A stretch of DNA of 64,000 nucleotides from Tanytarsus gracilentus (Eukaryota > Arthropoda > Insecta > Diptera > Chironomidae). The stretch is taken from NCBI GenBank assembly GCA_038502055.1, contig JAXRKN010000038.1, positions 1,054,001-1,118,000 of the forward strand, read 5' to 3'. The notes beneath the pieces were generated by a model. It did not search any database, had not been told where the DNA came from, and saw only the letters and a list, made by a program, of their open reading frames with translations. Each line of letters starts with the position of its first letter. Positions within the stretch are counted from its first letter, which is position 1. Shown here in pieces: positions 1-9,793 of this stretch. Position numbers and translations under genes: made by a program.

Positions 1-1254
1 GTTTTGCTTTCTCTCTGGTTAAAGAGCAGCCAATATAAAAATAAGAAGAAGAATTTCTCGCGGTCCATAAAAAGAAGAATTAAAGAATGTGTACAAATAT
101 GGCAACAGCGAACAATACAAACGAGAGAGTGACTATAAATATGGGCCGATGACATAATGTTGTGTTTTTTCAATCTGACTTGTATTGCGGGGCGAGAAAA
201 AAATGCGAAATAATACAATAAGCTTCACTTTAACTGATTCTTCTTTTTTGTCCACTCTATTCCATACGTCACTTTTCATTTTCGCTTAGATTGAGTGTGT
301 GACTGCATAAATTATTATTTTCAATAAAATTCATATGAACGGAGAGAGAACTTGCTCAATTTTGTATGTGCTTTTAGAAACTTTTCATTAAAACAATCAA
401 CTTCGATTGACATGTTCACAATTTTTTCTATTTTTTTTTGGGTATTTTTGGAATTTAGTGACGTCTAGAGAGAAATCAATAAAATTTTGTATGTGGATTA
501 AATGTCACGTGGCTGTGAATATTTTAAGCTCTAATGAAGCATGTTCCATTAAATTGAAATTCGAATTGAGTCGTAAAATTTTAAGTGAATTTCTCGGAAG
601 AGGATTTTCTAAATTCAATTTTGAGGGATTAGAAAAGGTGCGGTGTAAGTTTTGTAGGTTGAAAAAAATATAATTTCTATTGATTTAATTGTAAGTTTTT
701 TGAACCTAAAGCTTTTGACTCAGAGATGGGCAATTACATTGTAATAAAATTCATACAAAAATCATGCAAATGCAAATCTTTGTTTTAAATTTAAATTTAA
801 TATTTTATTTAAAAGATTATTTTTATTTATCGCATATGAATATGAAAATGCGCTCATCACTATTTTAAAATATTTTTTGAGTCAAAACTTTTGACACTTT
901 TTTTATAAATGGTGACTCATTAAATAGACACTGAGTAATTGTGATTTTTAATACATTTTAAAAAATTTTAAATGCATAAAAATTACTTTGCTATATTTTG
1001 GCTAAAAAACTTTAATTTAGCCTTTAAACTTTAAGCCTCTAAATCAATTCTACTTAATGCCATATAGAAAGTTATTTTTAAAGCGAAATCATTTTCTATT
1101 GAAGTGAACACTATACTAAGTTAACAAGGCGTTAAACTTTTTTTCATGAATTGTACTTGAATAAAAGTGACTCAAGCATGTGTGTATGACTCGCTTAGAT
1201 ATTCACATGTTAAAGGTGACATTTTAAGAGGATTACAATCTCCTTACATTCACC
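1..1254. other. Non-coding AT-rich stretch
   Basis: No gene is supported. Open frames here are short, lack coding-like composition and match nothing I recognise. The sequence is rich in A and T runs, and the foldback repeat starts at the right edge. Confidence 0.6.
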
Positions 1255-1989
1255 AATAAAATAGTTAAAAAAAATTTTAAAACCCACTTCTATTTAGTAC
1301 ATTCCGCACGGAAAAGTATAAAATAAAATAAAATCAGTATAAAGACTGATATTTTGATATATTTTGTTTACCCATTGAGTACATCAAACAAAATTTTGAT
1401 ATTATTTGCTGTATCGTGAGATATTTTAAAATGGAGTGCATGTAATATTGAATGGAATGAAAACTGGAATTAAAGAACAAAATAAAGAAGTGGGGGCGGT
1501 ATATTTTTGATGTGCATGTTGCTAAGTGTTTATTTTTTTAAGATATACTTTTTATTGTTAATTTGTTGTGTTTAATTATTTAACCGCCCCCCTTCTTTAT
1601 TTTGTTCTTTAATTCCAGTTTTCATTCCATTCAGTATTACATGCCTCGCATGTTTAAAATATCTCACGATAAGAAATAATATAAAATTTTGTTTGATGTA
1701 CTAATGGGTAAACAAAATATATCAAAATATCAGTCTTTATACTGATTTTTTTTATTTTATACTTTTCGTGGGAATGTACTAAATGAAGTGGGTTTTAAAA
1801 TTTTTTTAACTATTTTTTTAATATTTTTCCTGTTCAAATTTTACATATAATGGTTTAAATTTTCTTTAGTTTTTTTGGTATTTAATTTTCTGATTTGTTT
1901 TTGTTTAATTTTATTAATTTTTATAAGTCCCCGATAAGATTCGAATTCTAATTGCCGTTATGAACTTTTTATTGACCGTTTATGTTTGT

Positions 1990-2650
1990 ATATTTTATTA
2001 ACTTTAAACTATGAACTATTTGTCTTTTTAGTAAATCTATTTCTATTTTATTTTATTTTATACATGTTTTTATTTATTTATCAAGGTGAAGATGGCGTGT
2101 TTTTGTTTTTGTCCCGAATTGAAAGCGATTTCGTTTATTGCCATGTCCTTGTCTTCGTCCACGCATTCCTTTTCCTTCTCGTCAACGAACTGATTCCTCT
2201 CGATTTCCGTCTATTTGTTTTCTTGTTGTTTCTCTGTCTTGTCATTTCGTGTAGAAATTAAATGTGTAAAAGATCTTTATTTTTTTCGTTCAACTTTTAC
2301 CTCACCTTTTGATTGAGGGATCAATCGCCATCTCCATGTAAGGAATTTGTGGAGTTCTCTTGTTGCGTTCTATGTTAGAATTGCGTTTGCATTGTCCAAA
2401 TCTTTGCTGTGAGTTTACTTTGATTCACTCGTCGTGCCATTCTGTGTTTTTGATTATTGTCTTGCCTTCGTCTTCGAGCTTGTTGTCGTTTTTTTGTATT
2501 TCTTGTTCCTCAATGAATTTAATCTTTCCTGTTCTGAATGTGTGTTTGTTGTTTTATATTGAAATTTTAAAATATTTATTTAATTTAAAATTTTTGTTTA
2601 TTTTTTTGTTTCTTCCTGTGATAGTTGTGATTACACTTAAATGTGGTTTA
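1990..2650 (-). pseudogene. Possible decayed open frame inside foldback copy 1
   Basis: The plus strand is strongly G+T rich here, so the minus strand is A+C rich. Read on the minus strand, short stretches look protein-like and rich in Glu, Lys, Asp and Asn (for example NQFVDEKEKECVDEDKD and EEQEIQKNDNKLEDEGK), broken by stop codons and frame changes. It could be the remnant of an element-encoded protein, or only strand-skewed repeat sequence. The plus-strand open frames of 91 and 97 codons in the same place are Phe/Leu/Ser rich and look like the complement of this skew. No family is recognised. Confidence 0.2.
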
Positions 2651-2776
2651 TGATGAATTGAAGAATTTTAAATATTTGTTTTTTTTTTCTCCAAATGTTA
2701 TTGTATTTTCGAAGGGTTTTTATCGAAACTGAGTAATTAATTTAAAGTTTAAAATTTTTTCTACCGTTACTTTTTA

Positions 2777-2820
2777 CACAGCTGATCTCGCTACGCGACA
2801 TCAGCTGTGCGTGACGCACA
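2777..2820. repeat. Double hairpin at the tail of foldback copy 1
   Basis: A perfect 10-bp stem, CACAGCTGAT with ATCAGCTGTG, encloses a 13-nt loop. It is followed at once by a second stem, GTGCG/CGCAC, with a TGA loop. The same arrangement with different stem sequence is found at 5830-5878 in copy 2. Confidence 0.7.
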
Positions 2821-2830
2821 GCGGTAAACT

Positions 2831-4885
2831 CTTCAATGCTCGAGATGAAATTAGTTTTAGGGTATATTATAGAAGTGGGAAAAAATCACTTTATTTATGA
2901 ACGAAGAAAAATAAATTAAACTTTGCCATATTGAGATTCGAGGTAGAAGAAAATAATTTTTTATGACCATATGGCAAAGCAACCTTCTTAATCTCTTTTG
3001 ATAATCATTAATTTACCTTAAAACTGATTGGGAAATTTAATCTTGTCACCTAATTAGATTGCGACATTTCATTATGTCAATAGAACTGACTTCGGCATAC
3101 ACAAAGGGTTCAACAGCCTCTTATCGATCCACTTTTAAAAAAAGTTTACCGACAACGAGTCTGCTCAGTGCTTTATTTCGAGCAAAAACTTTCACGTGTG
3201 CATGCTGCATTTTATTGATTTTACTTGCGCCCTTCTTTCCTCTGAATATGTTTGCTGCTGCTGTTTTTAGAACTGCATTTTGTGCATGCCTCAAATGTAG
3301 AAAGTCATTTATTTTCACGTATTGTGAAGACAGAGATAAAATGTTCATGTGTGTGCACGACAAAACACCATGAACGATAAGAATTAGCAATAAATTTATT
3401 TTTGGAACAGTGGGTTAGGTCTAAGTGATGAATATCTTTTTTTCAGACTCATCCAAGGACTCAAAATATTCTGCAATGTCGTGCGGTTATTTTCAATCAG
3501 CATACAATGCCGCATCATCATCGACACAATAACATGCCGGCTTGTTACGTAACTGCCATTCCTTTGTCTTCTCTGAAGGCTTTCTCTCACTCGTGTTCAT
3601 CGGTTAAGTGGATTATTATCATACATAAGCTTCAAAAAATATTTCAATAAGATAATGTCGATCAATGCCGGCAGCCGAAGAAGTCAACAAAGTAATTTTC
3701 ATATCTTATCATCGGAAACCATAAAATTTCATAAACTTGATGAATTAAATAACAAAAAACTTCGCCTACGCTTAATTGATTGACTCTCTCACTCACTACC
3801 ACCAACGTTGGTGCGGCATCAATTTAAAAAGGCAGACGTTGTATGATATCAAACTTGATTGTGTAGTTTTAATTTAATTTTGTTGATGGGACTTTCGATG
3901 CTTTTATTTTCGAGACTGATAAATGTCAGAAAAATTAGGAAGGTCGAAAAGGTGACTTTTGCAATCAATAATTAATTTTAGGCAATCCTTCCTAAATTCT
4001 AATTAACAACCTGTAGACCAGCAATCACTGACTTTATTTGCATTATTCATGTCGCTTAGAACGTGGGAGAAATTCGAAGGCAGTCAAGTCGAAGAAAAGC
4101 ATTTTTTTCCACTATGTCAATCAATTATTAATGACTGTCGTTAATACATCGAGCGACTAGTCTATGACTATTGCAATTTCACGTTATAATAGACCATTAA
4201 AAAGATCGCGCTGCTATTTGATGAATGATTTTAGTAGCCCACACTTCAATTAACTTTATAACATGTTTGGCGATTAATTATCTCGATAAACTAAGATTGA
4301 TCGTTTGGAAAAATGTTAACAAAAAGCCCCAGAAAGTTTTCATGCTTTTATGCTAATTTAATTTGTCGAGAGAATCTCCATAATATTTTCAGTAAATTCT
4401 TATCTCTAAAACGGTGTGAAATTTCAACTGAAATTTGATATTTATTTTGCATACATTGGCTGACCAGTGACCACATAACTTTTATAAAAATAATAAGTTT
4501 TGCAATATGATATATCGATAAAATTTTTAACTAATTCAAATTAAAAACTGGAGCACATTTTTCGTTCTTCTAGTTCAAATAATGGTGAAATTTTATTTAA
4601 CATAAATGAGAAAATATTTTCATTAATTTAATGCCTCACAAAAAGAAAATTTAATGCATGTTGAAATATTTTTTTCAAACATGAAAATAAATCAAGGCTG
4701 TTCAGTGTGAGTATCAAACTTATCTAGATGGGTTAAATTACACATAGAAAAATATTTTAATAATTAAGCTAAATTATATGCGTGATTATCCCAAACATAC
4801 ATCGTTAGTTGGGAACATGGCATACCACGCACAACCTCTTTTCACCTTGCCTTTCTTTTAGGTGATTAAATTTTTATAATAATCA
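2831..4885. other. Non-coding stretch between two foldback copies
   Basis: The open frames at 3059-3373 (plus) and 3121-3390 (minus) overlap antisense and show no domain or signal I can support. No RNA gene or clear repeat was seen. Confidence 0.55.
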
Positions 4886-5934
4886 GAATAAAATAAGTAA
4901 AAAAAATTTAACAACACTCCCTTCTCTTTGTACAACTAGGTATTTCGCACGGAAAAGTATTAAATAAAATAAAATCTGTAAACATTTTGACATTTTTATA
5001 CATTTTGTTATAGCTCTCTTGTAAACTTAAAACTAAATTTTGGTATTTGCTTTATCGCAACATATTAAACATATGTATGCAATACTTGAATGAATTTAAT
5101 ATTGTATTTTAAGATCAAAAATTTAGTTAAGTGGTGCGGTAATTTTTGTTTTTTTTATTTTTTTTAAAACCGCTCCACATCACAAATTTTTGGATCTTAA
5201 ATTCAATATTAAATTCATTCAAGTATTGCATACATATGTTTAATATGTTGCGATAAAGAAATAAAAATTTGTTTTAAGTTTAAAGAAGCTATAACAAAAT
5301 GTATAAAAATGTCAAAATGTTTACTGATTTTATTTTATTTAATACTTTTCCGTGCGAAATACCTAGTTGTACAAAGAGAAGGGAGTGTTGTTAAATTTTT
5401 TTTACTTATTTTATTTAGCCCTTTTTCCTGATCAAATTTATTGTACTTAATTTGGTAACAAAAATTACTTTTTGAAAATTATGAATGTTTGAATTGATCG
5501 CGACCGTAATTTACCCCTTGACGAATCTCTTGAGCAAGATTTTAATTTCACCGTTATGATTGACTGTTTTTTGACATTTTTTTTATTAATTCCAACAAGA
5601 ATTAACTCTTTCTAAAATTATTATTTATTTCATCTTTGGTAACATGAATGTTTTTGCACTTCTTCTCTCGCTGTCTTTAATCTTGTCACTGTATGAAAAT
5701 GAATTGGGGGTACGACAGTGAGAGTGCATGATTATCGAGGGAAGAGGGTAAGTGGTGAAGTTGATGGTGTTGAAGTATTGGAGCGCATGTAAGAATTTTT
5801 TTTAAAATATTTTTTGACTGTTTATAACACAACATCTGTTGCTTTGCAACAGATGTTGATTCCGGTCGTGAACGACCGAGAGAAAGAAAGAGAGCTAAAT
5901 GAGATTGCGGGAGTAAGAGAGAAGGGAGAAAAAA
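4886..5934. repeat. Foldback repeat family, copy 2 (best preserved)
   Basis: The left arm (4886-5140) and right arm (5167-5416) are inverted copies separated by about 26 bp. Examples are CGCACGGAAAAGTATTAAAT on the left against ATTTAATACTTTTCCGTGCG on the right, and GTGGTGCGGT against ACCGCTCCAC. A tail of about 520 bp follows. It matches the tail of the copy at 25105 almost continuously through the CGTTATGATTGACTGTTTT and GAATTGGGGGTACGACAGTG blocks, and homology stops just after AGAGAGAAGGGAGAAAAA. This alignment sets the right limit near 5934 and shows that arms plus tail move or spread as one unit. No coding capacity is seen. Confidence 0.85.
5830..5878. repeat. Double hairpin at the tail of foldback copy 2
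   Basis: The first hairpin is a perfect 13-bp stem, CAACATCTGTTGC / GCAACAGATGTTG, with a TTT loop. Four bases later a second 7-bp stem, CGGTCGT / ACGACCG, has a GA loop. Copy 3 keeps the first hairpin with one mismatch (25993-26021) and has lost the second. Confidence 0.8.
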
Positions 5935-8292
5935 GCAAGTGGGTAGGGTCAAAATCCTTCGAAATGTGTCAATTATTGATGTGACAAGTAATGTAAATGA
6001 ACTGCAGTAATTACTACAAATCGAATATAAAAATTATACTGATTTTTTATGTCTTAATTTTTTACGATAAGAAAATTCAAAATTTTCATTTCATCTTTTA
6101 AAGGATCTTAATTTTTTTAATTCGACTATAAAGTTCAACATAAAAAACACAACTTGTCGATTTCTCAATAAAAATGTAAAATAAACTTGACAATCCCAGC
6201 CGATGATCTTTCAAGACCATAATAACCAATAAAACTTCTCGCATTGCATGTCAACTCGTCTCACAAAATCTTCATTTATTTAAAAACAATAATAATAAAA
6301 ATCTAAAATGTGCGTAGTGAAAAATGTCGCTCACTCCCGATTTTGTATGAATGAAATGTCGTTACCGCACCTTATAAGAAGAGGTAATAAAGTCTCGAAT
6401 AGATTTTACTCTGTAACGAGAGGCAAATAAATTACCATTTGAGTGCATGATGGCTGTGTTATAAAGTCACGAGAGTGTCGGCTGTCGAGAAAAACTAGAA
6501 ATCGTGTGAAAAAGCCATTAAGATTATTTCATTTATTAGGAAAATTCACATGTGTGGATTCAGGAGAGAAAAAGGAGGTCAAAAAAACAGCAGTGAAATT
6601 TTCAATGCAGTAAATCACCGGGACGAAAAAAAATATGAATGAGTGCATGTTGATCTAGTAAAAGAAACTTTTCATTATGCGCCCACTTTTAATTCAACTT
6701 TAATTGTTCACTTCCAAATTGGGATTTTTTCCATCGTACAGTCATGATTGTTATTACTTGTGTTTGTCTGCCTTGCCAGATCTCGTTTAAATACTTTATG
6801 CTGACGACGATGTGACGGTGTTTATATGCCGGGATTGTCCGAAAATTTGCTAATTTTAAGATTTCTGTTTTTCCAGAAACTTAAAAAAATTTAAAGCTCA
6901 TAAAAAATATTTTTAATTAGTAAAATTTTTTTTACAAATCACTAAAAATTCGTACGTGCCTTTCCTTACATTTTAATCATAAGCGAATGGTGGGCCGTAT
7001 ATGGAAATGGCGACATGGAGACGATAGTTTAGTGCGGTGTGTGATGTAATTTCATCTCTCATGCACATTATTTATCTGATTCATGTGCAAAAATTCTCTT
7101 TTATTATGTTTGGGGAACTTTAAAAACTAAACCATCGCATCTGATGAAAAAATCAAACAGATTTCCATAATGACGATTGAATGCAGAGAGAAAATGCGAA
7201 AAATATGATAATCGAAGAAAAAATGCTCATTGGTGTCATCAAATTGGCAAATGATGTGGTTATAAATTTTGATAAATGGAAATTTAGACGATGCTCTGTA
7301 AAATGAAATGCAGAGAAATAAAAAAAATTACAAAAAACTAAATTTCTTCTTATTATTTATTGCGGCAATTTTCTTCTTTGAGGGTAATTGGAGACATTTT
7401 TCTGCAATTTGATCGATTTTTGTTCGGGTGGCTTCTACACATTTCGTTGCCAGGCTTTGGATAGTAATTTCAGGTCAGACTAACTTATATTAAAGATTCT
7501 AAAGTGCAAATTAAACGTTGTGCATTTTATTTTACTTTTTACACAAAACTGAATTTCTTTATAAGTTTGCAGTAAAATTGATTGTGTGGCCTTTTAAGTG
7601 AACTGTTAACGACCCCATTTGAATAACTTTGATAGCTTAAATAAAAATTCATTAAAAATGCGATCACGTGGAAATTAAATTAATTCAAATTCATTTTGTG
7701 CAAAATTAAAACTTTTTCAAGACTTTTACTAAAAACTTTTCTAACAATCAAAGAATAAAGTTTTAGAAAATCAAACAATCAAAACGCACGCAAGTTCTTT
7801 CAACACTAAATAAAACTTAATTTTCAATAAAACTTGTAAAATTCAATTAAATTCCTCATATATTCAAACTTTGAATAAATTTATCTTTCAATCTTTCCTA
7901 TACACACGTGTGTCGTGCTTTATTTTTTTGTTGACGTAAACATTAATGTTCATTTAAAAAAATCCTTTCATGACACGCAAATTGGAGATAATCAAAAAAT
8001 TGCCTTTAAAAATGGCGCATTCGAGGAAATTTTTATCGGAAAATTCTTCTTTTCTAGCACAAGGTTAAAATAGTTTTTTAACTCAATTTGTGACGTTATA
8101 TTAAGGAATTAGAAGAAAAGAATTAGGGTTAATAAACTTTCAATTAATCCATTTACAAAAGATGAAAAAATATATTTTTTTAATGCCCATTAATGGATAT
8201 TTAAGGCAGTACAAAAGGTTGAACGATTTTAAAAATCAAATGACATTCACTACATGGTTTGATTGCGTCTTTTGGTATCTTACTCAGAAAAC
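5935..8292. other. Non-coding stretch upstream of the tandem membrane-protein genes
   Basis: No gene, RNA or repeat is supported. The sequence is AT-rich with short direct runs only. Regulatory sequence for the gene at 8333 would be expected in its right part, but no TATA box at a convincing distance is visible. Confidence 0.55.
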
Positions 8293-8301
8293 TTTAGTTC
8301 A
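8293..8301 (+). promoter_or_regulatory. Candidate initiator of tandem gene 1
   Basis: TTTAGTTCA lies about 37 nt before the chosen ATG and resembles the arthropod initiator (TCAGTT). A matching TTCAGTTC sits 26 nt before the ATG of the second gene, which is the main reason to note it. No TATA box is seen upstream. This is an inference from position and similarity only. Confidence 0.3.
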
Positions 8302-8332
8302 TGATTAAAAGTCAAAGTTGTCACAACTAAAA

Positions 8333-8956
8333 ATGATCTTGAAAATTTTAATTTTCTTTTTTCTTTTTTCTCGAGCAAACTGTGAATTAAAACCAAATGT
8401 TTTAATCAGAAGAGTTATTACTAAATTTCAAGTCGACCCTTTAGTTTCATATTTTGATTTATTTCCGCCATTCGGTGAAACATTTCCATTGAACATCGAG
8501 GATTTTGTTTATACAAATTTAATCTTCATGCCAAATAATTCTAAAGAGTGGAAAATACGAATGACTCCTCGTGTCATGGATCAATTTTATGATTTTGAAG
8601 CTTCAATTCTAAACTCCACAGATCCCAACATTGAATACATAATTCAATATGGTTTGGGCGAAAAAATGAAAGAGTTTTTCAATTGCAAATATTCGGTTGA
8701 CGATTACGTTGGAATTTTTTATGTAATTAAATCAAATATTTTCGAACATAATCATAACTATCCAGAGCTTGTGACTTACTTTTGGAGAATAGTAAAAAAG
8801 TCAAGGATTAATCACAACTCAAGCGATATTGATGACATGAAAGTTTTCTATGAAGATTGTCATGAAAAATTTCGTGACTTAATTGAAATATTTGGATGGA
8901 TTTTTAGTATTGTGTTGATTGTTATTTTATCCATGATGTTTTACTGGCTCAATTAA
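8333..8956 (+). CDS. Small secreted/membrane-anchored protein, tandem gene 1 (unknown family)
   Basis: Intronless gene for a 207-residue protein of a family I do not recognise. Residues 1-17 form a hydrophobic signal peptide (ILKILIFFFLFSRANC), and residues 186-205 form a single membrane segment right at the C-terminus. This suggests a type I cell-surface or vesicle protein with nearly the whole chain outside the cytosol. N-glycosylation sequons lie at NNS (68), NST (94) and NSS (162). After the signal region only two cysteines remain (118 and 176), possibly one disulfide. The KEWKI motif at 71-75 recurs in the next gene, as do the PNV just after the signal peptide, the cysteine spacing and the C-terminal anchor, so the two are probably paralogues. 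The start at 8333 is the first ATG in frame and places the signal peptide at the very N-terminus. AATAAA follows 18 nt after the stop. The function is unknown. Confidence 0.85.
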   Translation: MILKILIFFFLFSRANCELKPNVLIRRVITKFQVDPLVSYFDLFPPFGETFPLNIEDFVYTNLIFMPNNSKEWKIRMTPRVMDQFYDFEASILNSTDPNIEYIIQYGLGEKMKEFFNCKYSVDDYVGIFYVIKSNIFEHNHNYPELVTYFWRIVKKSRINHNSSDIDDMKVFYEDCHEKFRDLIEIFGWIFSIVLIVILSMMFYWLN

Positions 8957-8974
8957 AGTGATTTTTTTCTAATG

Positions 8975-8980
8975 AATAAA
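8975..8980 (+). terminator. Poly(A) signal of tandem gene 1
   Basis: AATAAA lies 18 nt after the TAA stop, in the short gap before the second gene. Confidence 0.65.
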
Positions 8981-9058
8981 AGGGCTTTTAAAGTTTAGTT
9001 CAATTACCCTTTTGTTAATTTAATGGATTTAAGGATGAATTATGGAACACTAAACCTC

Positions 9059-9066
9059 ATTCAGTT
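9059..9066 (+). promoter_or_regulatory. Candidate initiator of tandem gene 2
   Basis: ATTCAGTT matches the arthropod initiator core and lies 26 nt before the ATG at 9089. If transcription starts here, the in-frame ATG at 9023 is upstream of the mRNA, which supports the shorter protein with the signal peptide at its N-terminus. No TATA box is seen. Confidence 0.35.
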
Positions 9067-9088
9067 CGCAACCATCAAGAAGACAAAA

Positions 9089-9763
9089 ATGAATTTTTAT
9101 CAATTTTTAATTTTTTTACCAATTCTTGCGTCATCTGAAGTTACTCCAAATGTAAATTTGACATTTAAAAACATGACAAACGTGGATTATGGAGTAATTC
9201 TTAATTACAATTTGGAAATAATTGATGAAAGTGATGAATTTTTGAAAAAATTAAATGAACGTGTTTTAATTACCGTCACTAATGTGATACTGAAATACAG
9301 CGGTAAACCAATATTTATCATTCAAATGACTTCTAAAAAATATTCATCGAAAGAATGGAAAATTGAATTGAGAGGAATTCATAGACAAAAAATCGAAAAT
9401 TTACTAACGCATACATGCAAAGACGTGAAGTTTGAAAATGTGATTGGTGAAATTTTTGAGTGTCAACTACAAGACAATGAAGTCAAATATCACGGAATTT
9501 TCTGTTTAATTACCGAATCAAATGAAATTGTTCAATTTGATCTAAATAATTTTTCTTTTGTGACTGCAAAGATAGGTCTTGGAGTTTTCATCATCAAAAA
9601 TCGATCACAATCTGATTTTGACAATTTAAAAGATTTTCGTGTGTTTGAGACTTTATGTATTGCTCCATCAAATTTTTGGTATCTTTATGCGTTTGCTGTT
9701 GTTCTAATTTCATTGCTTACCGCAACAATCACGATAATATTGGAAATTTATAATAAAATATAA
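9089..9763 (+). CDS. Small secreted/membrane-anchored protein, tandem gene 2 (unknown family)
   Basis: Intronless gene for a 224-residue protein related to its upstream neighbour. Residues 1-16 are a signal peptide (MNFYQFLIFLPILASS) and residues about 196-217 a C-terminal membrane segment, again followed by only a few residues. KEWKI is at 88-92, and the cysteines are at 110, 125, 139 and 190. The 125 and 190 pair corresponds in position to 118 and 176 of gene 1, while 110 and 139 may form an extra disulfide. Sequons are NLT (23), NMT (28), NFS (154) and NRS (171). An in-frame ATG at 9023 would add 22 residues in front of the signal peptide; I prefer 9089 because it puts the signal at the N-terminus and a good initiator precedes it. 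Only 132 nt separate the two coding regions, typical of a recent tandem duplication with independent transcription. The function is unknown; no known domain is visible. Confidence 0.85.
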   Translation: MNFYQFLIFLPILASSEVTPNVNLTFKNMTNVDYGVILNYNLEIIDESDEFLKKLNERVLITVTNVILKYSGKPIFIIQMTSKKYSSKEWKIELRGIHRQKIENLLTHTCKDVKFENVIGEIFECQLQDNEVKYHGIFCLITESNEIVQFDLNNFSFVTAKIGLGVFIIKNRSQSDFDNLKDFRVFETLCIAPSNFWYLYAFAVVLISLLTATITIILEIYNKI

Positions 9764-9774
9764 AATAATTTTTA

Positions 9775-9793
9775 AATAAATAAATGTAATAAA
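9775..9793 (+). terminator. Poly(A) signals of tandem gene 2
   Basis: Two AATAAA hexamers, at 9775-9780 and 9788-9793, follow the TAA stop by 12 and 25 nt. Confidence 0.65.

Larger units (their letters stand above)
1255..2830. repeat. Foldback repeat family, copy 1 (most divergent)
   Basis: The left part is a long inverted repeat. An arm of about 245 bp (1255-1500) is followed by a loop of about 80 bp and the complementary arm (1582-1823). The inner ends read GGGGGCGGT on the left and AACCGCCCC on the right. Both arms carry a CACGGAAAAGTATAAAAT-like block that also occurs in the copies at 4886 and 25105. The tail (1824-2830) keeps a CCGTTATGA...GACCGTTTA-like block and ends with two consecutive hairpins, as copy 2 does. 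Copy 1 has about 500 bp more tail than the others. It is a non-autonomous mobile element of uncertain class; the 3' hairpins recall Helitron/Helentron ends and the arms recall foldback elements, but no transposase or helicase is visible. Element limits are approximate. Confidence 0.75.

Noticed and set aside
5686..5952. 88-codon minus frame in the tail of foldback copy 2
   Set aside because: It lies in repeat sequence, starts without support and is not preserved in copy 3.
9023..9088. Longer start for the second tandem gene
   Set aside because: It would place 22 residues before a signal peptide and lies upstream of the likely initiator.
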